From the NCBI RefSeq assembly GCF_005405925.1, contig NZ_BJHV01000003.1, positions 1-64,000 of the forward strand: DNA of 64,000 nucleotides, in the 5' to 3' direction. The notes beneath the pieces are model-generated. The model did not search any database and was not told the DNA's origin. It was given only the letters and a program-made list of their open reading frames with translations. Positions 51,762 to 59,588 of this stretch are shown piece after piece. Within the stretch, counting starts at the first letter, position 1, and every line of letters starts with the position of its first letter. The DNA comes from Streptomyces antimycoticus. GTDB lineage: Bacteria > Actinomycetota > Actinomycetes > Streptomycetales > Streptomycetaceae. Both the position numbers and the translations under genes were made by a program.

Positions 51762-52085
51762 TCAATTAGTCTGTGAACTTGCCGCATCGCACACGGATCT
51801 GCCCCGCTTCCGAGGCGCGCTGGCCACACGCGGCCCACCAGAAAGCAGCGGCCAAGGCTCCTTCGCGATACGGGGCCGCTGGACTCCAGCCGTGGGCCGG
51901 GACGGCCGCGCGGCAACCTCCCGGGCACTCAAAGGGCAGATGCCCTCGCCAGCTCCCAACTCCCGGCTTGCGCGGCTAACAGCTGATCCGCGCAGAGTGC
52001 TGTCCAACGAACTCCGCCCGTCACGGCGGAACCGCCAACCACCCCTGCACGCACGGACCGTGCGGCCCGACGACTGGAGACCCCG

Positions 52086-52280
52086 GTGCCCCACCTCGAC
52101 ACCAGCACGCCCAGGACGAGTCCAGAACTTCCAATCCCGACACGGCCGTCCCCACCGCCATTCCTCGAACTGCGCGTCGGCGGCCTTCACCTGACGGTGC
52201 AGCGAGCCCCGTACCGGTTCCTGATGGTGGCCGGCACGCTGATCGGCTCCATCGGAGGAGCCACCTGGATCGCTCGCTGA
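52086..52280 (+). CDS. Small membrane-associated protein
   Basis: This protein has 64 residues from the GTG at 52086; GGAG lies eight bases upstream. After a Pro-rich leader comes FLELRVGGLHLTVQRAPYRF, and then a hydrophobic C-terminal segment (LMVAGTLIGSIGGATWIAR). This pattern recurs in small proteins of Streptomyces plasmids. A perfect 42-bp palindromic terminator follows. Confidence 0.55.
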   Translation: MPHLDTSTPRTSPELPIPTRPSPPPFLELRVGGLHLTVQRAPYRFLMVAGTLIGSIGGATWIAR

Positions 52281-52285
52281 CTACA

Positions 52286-52327
52286 GCCGGCACACCCCGC
52301 CAGGTCGACCTGGCGGGGTGTGCCGGC
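52286..52327. terminator. Perfect 42-bp palindromic terminator
   Basis: A 21-base arm beginning GCCGGCACACCCCGCC at 52286 pairs with its complement through 52327 without a loop. It directly follows the small gene ending at 52280. Confidence 0.8.
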
Positions 52328-52404
52328 CGTAGACGTCACCGCCTGCCGCCCCGGCCAGCCACGCCTGCGACATAACTGCGACACGGAGGAAAGACCATGA
52401 CCGC

Positions 52405-52908
52405 ATGACCAACGACTACGAGCCGACTGGCGACAGGGACCGGCCGCCCACCATGGACCGCATGGCCTACGTCCTCCAGCTCTGGGACATCGCAACCGAC
52501 CACCCACGCGACGAAGGCCACTACCTGGACCTCGCCGCGCAGCTGCTCGCACTCGATGACGCAGACGACGCAGAAGCCGACATCGAAGCCCCGGTTTACC
52601 AGCACTGCCTCTTCCCGACCTGCTTCCTCGAGGTCGACGTGGCCACCCGCCTCGACGGCAACCAGGCGCACCAGGCACCGCAGCCCGGAGTTGACTGGAG
52701 GAAGATCCGCCCTCCTGTGGCCACCGGCTACGTCTGCCCCGAACACGCTCCGATCGTCCAGGAGCACGCTCCGCGGTGGGCCGAACGCACCGAGCAGGGT
52801 GCCGTGCTCGCCTGCGCCTGCGGCTGGATCAGCCCCACCGCACGCTGGCCCCGGTACGCGGCTGCCGCCTGGCAGAACCACCTCCTCGAGACGGGAGAGA
52901 CCGCGTGA
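52405..52908 (+). CDS. Hypothetical protein with cysteine-rich motifs
   Basis: This protein has 167 residues from the ATG at 52405; GGAGGAAAGACC is upstream. The N-terminal helical part (DRMAYVLQLWDIATDHPRDE) is followed by Cys pairs (QHCLFPTCFLEVD; GYVCPEHAP; ACACGWISPTARWPRYA) that suggest a zinc-binding domain as in prokaryotic stress or DNA-processing proteins. It lies next to the iteron-like region. Function unknown. Confidence 0.6.
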   Translation: MTNDYEPTGDRDRPPTMDRMAYVLQLWDIATDHPRDEGHYLDLAAQLLALDDADDAEADIEAPVYQHCLFPTCFLEVDVATRLDGNQAHQAPQPGVDWRKIRPPVATGYVCPEHAPIVQEHAPRWAERTEQGAVLACACGWISPTARWPRYAAAAWQNHLLETGETA

Positions 52909-52924
52909 CCGTGGAGCGGCCGGG

Positions 52925-53186
52925 GGTTGCCCGGCCGCTCCACGGTCCGTTGGGCAACCCCTGCGATGGCCGACTGGGCAACCCCCTCGCGGCCGTCCGA
53001 GCCGGCGGCCGGGCCGGACATCCGCCGATGGCCGACCGCGGGCAGGACCACCGGCCACCGGCTGATCGAGAGACGGCCACAGGATCGGTCACGTGGCCGA
53101 TCGGCCATCGGCCATCGGCCACATGCGCCGGCGGGCGGTCACCCTGACCTGTGGCCGATGTCGAATCGGTCATCGGCCATCGGTCA
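52925..53186. repeat. Repeat-rich region with TGGCCGA and TGGGCAACC copies
   Basis: GGTTGCCCG (52925-52933) and TGGGCAACC at 52951 and 52975 give three copies of the second family. The heptamer TGGCCGA/TCGGCCA occurs at 52967, 53029, 53094-53100, 53101, 53108, 53115 (three tandem), 53152 and 53173, flanked by TCGGTCA variants at 53166 and 53180. The palindrome TGGCCGATCGGCCA is at 53094-53107. It lies between convergent genes (stops at 52908 and 53195). Candidate iteron or origin or centromere-like region. Confidence 0.65.
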
Positions 53187-53194
53187 CAGGCCGG

Positions 53195-54892
53195 TCAGGA
53201 ACTGACTGACCGAAGGTGACGGCTCTGCTGCCGCTGCTGCTCCGCACGGTATGCCTGACCCTTGCGCAGCACGCGTTGACCGGTTCGCGGAGACACCTCC
53301 AGACGGCGGGCAACCTCCGCACCGGAGAGAGTTTCACCCTCCGCCTCAGCCTCGGCGATCCACTGGGCAACCGTCCGGATCCGACTTTCCTCCGGATCCA
53401 GCTCCGGTTCCTGGTCCTGCTGCGTCGGGATCCACGGGGTTACCGCAGCCGAGCCCGGCCCTGTGGCCGTACCGGCCATGGCCGACTGGCTCGCAGCCGC
53501 TGTGGCCGTCGGCCGCTTCCCGCGCGACCGTCCTCCGTCGCTTCGCCCATCGGTCATCTCTTCACCGGCCACACCGGCCACCGGCGCGGTAACCGGTTCC
53601 TGCGCGACCTCCTGGGGTGCCGAGCCTGTCTCGGCGTACACGGGGTCAGCGGATGCGGTCAGATCGGACAGGACGGTCCGGCCATCGGCCACGGTCGTAT
53701 CGGTCATGGCCGATACGTCGGCCACGCCCCCCGTTTCCTCGTCGCTGGCCCGAGCCTGCTCGGGCGCGCGGGTGTCGCGCCCCTTGAAGTGGTCGACGTA
53801 CAGGGCCAGCTCGCTGTTGCTGAGGTCGTTCACGCCGTAGCTCTCCCGCAGCAGCTGCCCGAACTGGTACGCGGAGGGGTAGTGGTTGCGTTCGGCGAGG
53901 AACTGGCGGAAGGCGGCGTAGTAGACCACCTCGCGCGGCACGTCGTCCGGCAGCTGATTCGGCGTCTGGACCGGCACGGTCTGCTGCGACGGCTGGGGGT
54001 GCTGCCGCGGCTGCTGCTCGGGCTGCGCCGCCTGATCCGGTATCTGCTGTTCCTGTGGCTGGTGCTGCTCCTGAGGGCTGGCGACGTCGCCCAGGCCGTT
54101 GGGCCCCGACGCAGCATTGGTCGTGCCGTTCGCGTCCGCCGCGTCGGTCCGGCCCCGCGGAAGCGCCGTCGGCGACACCGCGGACGGCTCGAGACCGGCC
54201 GCCGCGAGCCCCGCCGGTGCCGTGTCCGACAGCGGCACCCCGTACCGCGCCAGCCGCAGCGGCATCAGCGACTCCACGGGCGCCTTACGGCGCCAGGCGC
54301 GCCCGTAGCGGGCCCGCAGTCGGGCCTGGTAGACCAGCCGGTCCTGCTCCAGCCTGATGACCTCTTCATAGCTGCGCAGCTCCCACAGCTTCATCCGGCG
54401 CCACAGCCGGAAGGTGGGCACCGGCGCGAGCAGCCAGCGGGTGATGCGGACCGATTCCATGTGCCGGTCGGCGGTGATGTCGGCGATCCGGCCGACCGCG
54501 TGCCGGGCGGCCTCCACGGAGACGACGAAGAGGATCGGGATCACGGCGTGCATGCCGACGCCGACCGGGTCCGGCCAGGCGGCCGCGCCGTTGAAGGCGA
54601 TGGTGGCCGCCGTCAGCAGCCAGGCCGTCTGGCGCAGCAGCGGGAAGGGGATGCGGATCCAGGTGAGCAGCAGATCCAGCGCGAGCAGGACCACGATCCC
54701 CGCGTCGATGCCGATCGGGAAGACATTGGAGAACGTGCCGAAGCCCTTGTCGAGGGCGAGATCGCGCACCGCGGAGTAGGAACCGGCGAAGCCGATCCCC
54801 GCGATCACCACCGCCCCGGTGACGACCAGCGCGATCAGGATGCGGTGAGCTCGGCCGAGCCTCACTGGCGTTGTCCCCTTCCCCGCGGCCAC
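53195..54892 (-). CDS. DUF2637-type membrane protein with C-terminal helix-turn-helix
   Basis: This protein has 565 residues from the GTG at 54892; a GTG at 54865 or a TTG at 54913 are alternatives. Four membrane segments lie in the first 130 residues (LIALVVTGAVVIAGIGFAGS; IGIDAGIVVLLALDLLLTWI), matching DUF2637, found on actinomycete mobile elements and spread-type proteins. A Gln/Pro-rich linker follows (EQHQPQEQQIPDQAAQPEQQ). The tail has VAQWIAEAEAEGETLSGAEV, ARRLEVSPRTGQRVL, a helix-turn-helix that could bind DNA. TGGCCGA and TGGGCAACC motifs occur inside its coding sequence, so it may bind its own locus. Confidence 0.75.
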   Translation of the reverse strand: MAAGKGTTPVRLGRAHRILIALVVTGAVVIAGIGFAGSYSAVRDLALDKGFGTFSNVFPIGIDAGIVVLLALDLLLTWIRIPFPLLRQTAWLLTAATIAFNGAAAWPDPVGVGMHAVIPILFVVSVEAARHAVGRIADITADRHMESVRITRWLLAPVPTFRLWRRMKLWELRSYEEVIRLEQDRLVYQARLRARYGRAWRRKAPVESLMPLRLARYGVPLSDTAPAGLAAAGLEPSAVSPTALPRGRTDAADANGTTNAASGPNGLGDVASPQEQHQPQEQQIPDQAAQPEQQPRQHPQPSQQTVPVQTPNQLPDDVPREVVYYAAFRQFLAERNHYPSAYQFGQLLRESYGVNDLSNSELALYVDHFKGRDTRAPEQARASDEETGGVADVSAMTDTTVADGRTVLSDLTASADPVYAETGSAPQEVAQEPVTAPVAGVAGEEMTDGRSDGGRSRGKRPTATAAASQSAMAGTATGPGSAAVTPWIPTQQDQEPELDPEESRIRTVAQWIAEAEAEGETLSGAEVARRLEVSPRTGQRVLRKGQAYRAEQQRQQSRHLRSVSS

Positions 54893-55184
54893 TTGTGATC
54901 CGCCTTCCCTCAATACGTCGTCATCGCCTGAGCGGCCTTCACACTCTCACGCGTGCTGCGTCAGGGTGCTGGATGGAATCGCCTCCGGGGTGGATTGTCA
55001 GCGAAAAGTGATCACGGAGAGCGAGAGAGGAAGGCCGTTGCCGCAGGACCAGATCCCGCGGGCGCTCTGGAGCCGTCCTGGAGAGCAGGTGTCGTGTGGC
55101 GGACTTCACCGCGGGGCTTCCTTTGGGAGCGAGGCTGGCGAACAGTGTAAGAACCGACGGCGGTTGGGACGCTGGGATGTCGCC

Positions 55185-55230
55185 TGCCTGTGCCGTGGAC
55201 TCCCCAATTGGGGAGTCCACGGCACAGGCA
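55185..55230. promoter_or_regulatory. 46-bp perfect palindrome upstream of parA (putative parS)
   Basis: The arm TGCCTGTGCCGTGGACTCC at 55185 continues into CCAA and mirrors exactly through 55230, with core ACTCCCCAATTGGGGAGT. The core recurs at 56904-56921 inside the parB-like gene. It lies 88 bp upstream of the ParA start. A candidate partition site or ParA-operon operator; it could also act as a hairpin. Confidence 0.65.
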
Positions 55231-55317
55231 CCGATCGTCGCCTGGTGAGGTATGCCAGGATGCCGTGAGCCGGTCCTGAAATGGGCGCGGCCGGGTAAGC
55301 GAGGAGGTCCTTTTCCG

Positions 55318-56247
55318 GTGCTCAATGATCCGGTGGAGCCGATCGAGCCACCAGAAGACAGCATCATGATCGGGACGGGCAAGGGTGGCGTCGGCAAGAG
55401 CACGATCGCTGCGCACCTGGCCGGGCACAGTGCGGCTGAGGGGCTGCGGACGCTGCTGGTGTGCGTGACCAGTCAGGATGATGACGATCTCGGCATCAAA
55501 CGGTTTAATCGCGGCATTCAACCCGACGGACCGTCAGTCCTGGACGGCCAAGGTATCTACCGGGCGATTTCGGAACGCACGGCACTGAAGCCGATCCGTG
55601 AAGTGCGGCCCAACCTTGATGTGGTCCCCGGCGGGGCGGCGGTCGGTGAGCTGGTCCAGCTCCTGATGCACCGCATGATGGCCGAAGGGGTCGGGGTGGC
55701 GCTCACCCTGGCCCGATCCCTCGCACCGATCGCCCCCTGGTACGACCGGATCGTTTTCGACAGCGCTCCGGAGAACGACTCCTTGGAACAGCTCGCGGCT
55801 GGTGCGGCCCGGCGCCTGGTGGTGCCGACCCGCTCGGATGACTCTTCCATAAGCGGCATGAAGCGCATCGCCAGGAACTTTCAGGCTGTGCGTCGGCAGG
55901 TCAATCCGTCCCTGCGTGTGGCGGGAGCGTTCCTCTACGCGTCGAACCCGACGGCGACGTCGATGCACTCCGAGGTCAAGGACGACATCCGCGCGGTACT
56001 GGGGACGTCGACGCCGATCCTGTCGAAGGTGGTCGGGTATCGAGAGAAGCCGGCACGCAATGCCCGCAAGAAGGGCCTGTTGTTCTCCGAGTATGCCGAG
56101 ATGCTGCCCACCAGCGCCCGAAGCTACGACGTCGCTGCCGGCCGGGCCAAGGTCGCCGATGTGGTGCCCGATGCCATCGTCGGCCTCGCAGACGACATGC
56201 GTGAACTGAACAACGAAATACTGCTGTACTGCGGGAGGGCCAACTGA
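55318..56247 (+). CDS. parA: ParA-family partition ATPase
   Basis: This protein has 309 residues from the GTG at 55318, with GAGGAGG upstream. The deviant Walker A IGTGKGGVGKSTIAAHLAGH lies near residue 25. Walker B-like FDSAPENDSLEQLAAG and LDVVPGGAAVGELVQLLM follow the ParA/MinD fold. ParA moves plasmid copies by DNA-bound ATP cycling. It overlaps the parB-like gene by one base (TGATGG) in an operon, a standard partition arrangement. Confidence 0.88.
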   Translation: MLNDPVEPIEPPEDSIMIGTGKGGVGKSTIAAHLAGHSAAEGLRTLLVCVTSQDDDDLGIKRFNRGIQPDGPSVLDGQGIYRAISERTALKPIREVRPNLDVVPGGAAVGELVQLLMHRMMAEGVGVALTLARSLAPIAPWYDRIVFDSAPENDSLEQLAAGAARRLVVPTRSDDSSISGMKRIARNFQAVRRQVNPSLRVAGAFLYASNPTATSMHSEVKDDIRAVLGTSTPILSKVVGYREKPARNARKKGLLFSEYAEMLPTSARSYDVAAGRAKVADVVPDAIVGLADDMRELNNEILLYCGRAN

Positions 56248-57148
56248 TGGGTGACCTGTTCGACGCTGACGACGCCGTGGGTGTGTCGCACGCCGGCACC
56301 GGCCTGATGGGTGGCGGGCTTCCCGCTATCCATCAGGAGGCGACGGTCGTCATCAAGGCGCCGGTCGGCACCACGCTGGACTCCATCCCCAGCCCCCAGC
56401 CCCCGGCCGGGGACGGCGAGCTGACCGAGGCTGAGGAAGCCACATTCGAGGCTTGCAAGGCCGGAATGAACAACCTCCACAACGCCTTCTGGATCGCTGG
56501 CAAAGCCCTCGAGACCATGAAGACCGGCGAGCTTCACCGCAAGTCCGGCATCCCGAACTTCGCGGACTTCGTCTGGGCCAACTGGGAGGTCTCAGAGTCC
56601 CAGGCCCAGCGCCTGATGGGCGAGTGGCGCATGGGCGAGGCTCTGGCCGCACTGGGATGGAGCCCCCGAGAGTCACAGGTGCGCGAGCTCGTCGACATCG
56701 CCAAACAGTCCGGCCCGAAGGCTGCTGTGTCGGTCTATGACGCCGTTGCGCGCACCGGCCAGCGCGTCACCGCCCGGGCTTTGAAGCAGGTGGTGCAACG
56801 CCTCCCCCGATACCCCGTGACGCCTCTTCTGGCGATGTCAGCCAGATCGTCAGGTCGGTCATCCAGGGCCAGGGCTCGGGGGGCGCGACCGAGGGAAGCC
56901 TCAACTCCCCAATTGGGGAGTCCGCGGCCGAGAACAGTCCCAGCGGCAACGGGACAGCTCAGCCTGAGGACATCCGGCGGCTCAAGGATGGGCTCACCCA
57001 TGTCCGAGACGCAGCGAAGAGCATCAACCGGCCGACCGTGCAGCGTGCTCTGAGCTCGGATCGCGAAGCGGCCGAGAAGCTGCTGAACGAGCTCGACGAG
57101 GTCCTCGACAAAGTGAAGCGTGCCGTGCGCCGATCCTCGTCCGGGTGA
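56247..57148 (+). CDS. ParB-like DNA-binding partner (frameshifted)
   Basis: Starting at the ATG at 56247 the frame has a helical DNA-binding region: FEACKAGMNNLHNAFWIAGK, IPNFADFVWANWEVSESQAQ, GWSPRESQVRELVDIAKQSG, RALKQVVQRLP. The open frame runs to 57053. One C added to the C5 run near 56805 joins it to IPRDASSGDVSQIVRSVIQG ... SINRPTVQRALSSDREAAEK and VLDKVKRAVRRSSSG, a helical C-terminus that stops at 57148. A strong terminator at 57151-57197 follows that stop. Partner of ParA by position; the palindrome inside it (56904-56921) may be a binding site. Confidence 0.7.
56904..56921. promoter_or_regulatory. Second copy of the ACTCCCCAATTGGGGAGT palindrome (putative parS)
   Basis: An 18-bp palindrome identical to the core of the 55185-55230 site, located within the ParB-like coding sequence. 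The probability of this core recurring by chance within 2 kb is very small. Candidate intragenic partition site. Confidence 0.6.
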
Positions 57149-57150
57149 TG

Positions 57151-57197
57151 CGCTGGCGGGGGTCCGGGCGGCCAGGCCGCCCGGACCCCCGCCAGCG
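57151..57197. terminator. Long hairpin terminator
   Basis: A 23-base arm from 57151 pairs with 57175-57197, with a single-base centre. It follows the restored stop of the ParB-like gene and precedes the convergent Ku gene. Confidence 0.8.
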
Positions 57198-57260
57198 CAG
57201 GACACCTCGCTCACTGCTTCGGGCCAGGTGGTCCGGCGAGCGAACCGACCAGGCTGGCGA

Positions 57261-58064
57261 TCAGTCTTGTGGCGCTTCCCGCCCGCCGGAGCCGTTGCCG
57301 TTCCGAAGGCCCTCTCTCGCGGCCCGCACCGACTCCTCCAGTACTGCCATCAGGTCCACGGCCGGCACCGGCTCGGGAAGCTCCCGCGGCTGGCCCCCTG
57401 CGGCCTTGACGTCAATCAGCTGCTCCAGCGCGGCCGCGTACTCGTCATGCAGCTCGGTGATATCTACGCCCGTCATCTCGGTTATCAGCACTTCAGCCAG
57501 CTGCAGCTCGCGGTCCGTCAACGGCGCTGGGCTGGACAGGTCTCCCGGATCGCGCAGTTCCTCAGGCCACAGGAGTGTCTGGAGTACCAGCGAGCCATGC
57601 CTTGGCCGTAAGACGGCCAGCCGCTCCCGGCTACGCAGGGCCACTTTGCATACCGCCAGCCGGCCAGAGCGGGCGAGCGCTTCGGTCAGCAGAGCGTAGG
57701 GCCGTTGGGCGGCCTGACCGTGAAAGCCGACCCAGTACGGACGGGAGTACAAGATCGGGTCGACGTCCTCGATCGGGACGAATCCGAGGACCTCCACGGT
57801 GCGCCGGGTCCGAAGAGGCAGGGTCTCCATGTCGGTGTCGTGGAGAACCACCATGCGCCCGTCGGGAGCTTCCCAGCCGCGAGCGAGTTCACTCTGGGGG
57901 ACCTCGCGCTGCTCGGCCTCACAGACCCTCCGGAGCCGGATTCTGGCTCCGTCGACGGCGTGTACCAGATGCAGGCCGGTGCCGTGCTCGTCTACCGCGC
58001 TGAAAAGCTGCACGGGAACGGATACCAGGCCGAAAGCGATCCAGCCCGACCACACAGCCCTCAT
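57261..58064 (-). CDS. ku: Ku-family DNA end-binding protein
   Basis: This protein has 267 residues from the ATG at 58064. The bacterial Ku signature is clear: MRAVWSGWIAFGLVSVPVQL near the start, LHLVHAVDGARIRLRRVCEA, and VLGFVPIEDVDPILYSRPYW. The C-terminal region contains LTDRELQLAEVLITEMTGV and a DHDEYAAALEQLIDVK-like helix. Ku binds double-strand ends and recruits LigD for non-homologous end joining. No ligase or polymerase partner is visible in the window, so it would use the host's. It lies convergent with the parB-like gene across the terminator at 57151. Confidence 0.9.
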   Translation of the reverse strand: MRAVWSGWIAFGLVSVPVQLFSAVDEHGTGLHLVHAVDGARIRLRRVCEAEQREVPQSELARGWEAPDGRMVVLHDTDMETLPLRTRRTVEVLGFVPIEDVDPILYSRPYWVGFHGQAAQRPYALLTEALARSGRLAVCKVALRSRERLAVLRPRHGSLVLQTLLWPEELRDPGDLSSPAPLTDRELQLAEVLITEMTGVDITELHDEYAAALEQLIDVKAAGGQPRELPEPVPAVDLMAVLEESVRAAREGLRNGNGSGGREAPQD

Positions 58065-58370
58065 GCCGCCAGCCTGATGGACGGGTGCCGCTCCCGCCCG
58101 GCGGGGTAGGCCGATCGGCCCTCGCCGCAGGCAGTGCCGACTCGTCCGCGCTGCTGGTTGCAGCTCGGCCCCCGCACGGCGATGACGCACCGCGGCCCAC
58201 TCCGGCTGAGCTCAGTGAGCTGTGGCCTCTCCTCGGCGGAACGGTGGCGGGCTCCCACGCGCGAGCGAGGTCGTCCAGCAAGGTGTCCTCCAGTTCTCCG
58301 TCCCACACCCCAGCAGCAGGAGCGGGGCGGTCCCGGACGCGGCGAGCAGCTGCTGGACGCACGCTGCCAA

Positions 58371-58985
58371 CTACCGCGAGGAGCCCCAGCGCGGAGCCCA
58401 TCGGTGCCGACGGACAGTCCGCGGCTCCAAAGCGGGGCGCAGCGCCTCGTGGAACGCCTCCAGCGCCCGGGTCGTCCGGTCTTCGTCGGCGTAGTTGTCG
58501 GCGACCGCGGTGAACACTTCGTCCACTGCCGCCGCCAGCCCCGGCTCCGAGCGCCTGAGCAACGGCGCGGCCGCCGCCCCGAGTCGGCTGAGCGGCGCCG
58601 CCAGCCCTGCCGCCGACGCTGCGCTCTCCTGGTCCCACTGGCCAATCACCCTGGCGGCGTCGCCGTAACCGGCGAGGACGGCCGGGAATCCCCGCTGCCC
58701 GGACCGGACGTAGCCCGCGCCTCCTCGGACCGCCGCTTGCATGGCGACCGTGGCTCTCGCCCGCCATCCGCCCCACAGGTGGTCATGGGCGTTGCCTGCC
58801 ACTTTCACCGCCAGCACCGCCGCGACCAGTTCGTCTGCCTGTGCTTCCAGCGCCGCCCGGTCCGCGGCCGCTTCCTTGCGGGCCTCAGTCCGACGGGTTC
58901 GTCTGTCGTTCTCCCATGCTCCGAGGAACAGGAGAGCCACGGCGCCAGCGGCGCTGGCTGCCGTATTGATCAGATCCGTGTCCAT
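58371..58985 (-). CDS. Membrane-anchored helical protein
   Basis: This protein has 204 residues from the ATG at 58985, preceded by CGGGGGAC. The N-terminal segment (LINTAASAAGAVALLFLGAW) forms one anchor, and the rest is helical and charged (TRRTEARKEAAADRAALEAQ; VDEVFTAVADNYADEDRTTR). Same overall layout as 23582-24292 and 51185-51676, suggesting paralogous or convergent accessory proteins. No function known. Bases 58065-58370 contain no supported gene. Confidence 0.6.
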   Translation of the reverse strand: MDTDLINTAASAAGAVALLFLGAWENDRRTRRTEARKEAAADRAALEAQADELVAAVLAVKVAGNAHDHLWGGWRARATVAMQAAVRGGAGYVRSGQRGFPAVLAGYGDAARVIGQWDQESAASAAGLAAPLSRLGAAAAPLLRRSEPGLAAAVDEVFTAVADNYADEDRTTRALEAFHEALRPALEPRTVRRHRWAPRWGSSR

Positions 58986-59093
58986 GTCCCCCGGGACATC
59001 GCGGCGGGCATCGGGGTTCCGCCCGCGCGTCTCGTGCACCCGTGCGAGCCGACGCGCCGTCGCTCGGGGGGGCGTCCACCTCACTGGACGATC

Positions 59094-59129
59094 TGTGGGG
59101 GTCCGGGCGCTAGCGGCCGGACCCCCACA
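59094..59129. terminator. Hairpin terminator
   Basis: TGTGGGGGTCCGG (59094-59106) pairs with CCGGACCCCCACA (59117-59129) around GCGCTAGCGG. It lies upstream (58986-59170) of the small ORF at 59171-59332 on the minus strand, that is, after its end. Confidence 0.7.
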
Positions 59130-59170
59130 GGAGGGCGTCGTACTCAACAATGAGCCTTTTGAACGGGGCG

Positions 59171-59332
59171 TTACTTGGTGTTCCGAGTCCACTCGGCCAG
59201 TGTCTTGACCATGTCGAGCACGACCTGCTGGCGCTGACCCGACAGGAAGGGCCAGGTCAACCACGCCGGCGCGGAAAGCACGACGACGAAGAGGACGGGG
59301 AGGATCTTCAGCACGACCAGCGCGTGCTTCAA
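59171..59332 (-). CDS. Very small membrane protein
   Basis: A 53-residue reading frame opens with a TTG at 59332 (a TTG at 59347 would add five residues). The predicted product is a membrane helix (VVLKILPVLFVVVLSAPAWL) followed by a polar tail (QRQQVVLDMVKTLAEWTRNT). A downstream hairpin and protein-like composition support it, but no clear ribosome site is present. A TTTTTTTT tract lies near 59448. Weak evidence. Confidence 0.4.
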   Translation of the reverse strand: MKHALVVLKILPVLFVVVLSAPAWLTWPFLSGQRQQVVLDMVKTLAEWTRNTK

Positions 59333-59588
59333 CGCTGAGAAACTCAAACGAACAGCCAGCCTTAATCCGCTACCGCGGGGTCCGGTCCGTCCGGTGTGTC
59401 CAGTTAGGTCCCTCAGTAAGTGTGGCCCTGATCACACTCGGCGGACTTTTTTTTAAGACCGCCGCTCCGTGGGCGCCAACGACACCGTGAATGCAGGCCG
59501 ATGCGCATGTTACCGGGAGGAGTTGACGCACTACCAATTGATCAATCCACACTGAGTCAGACGTCGCCGCCCCGAATCGTTCGTTCGA

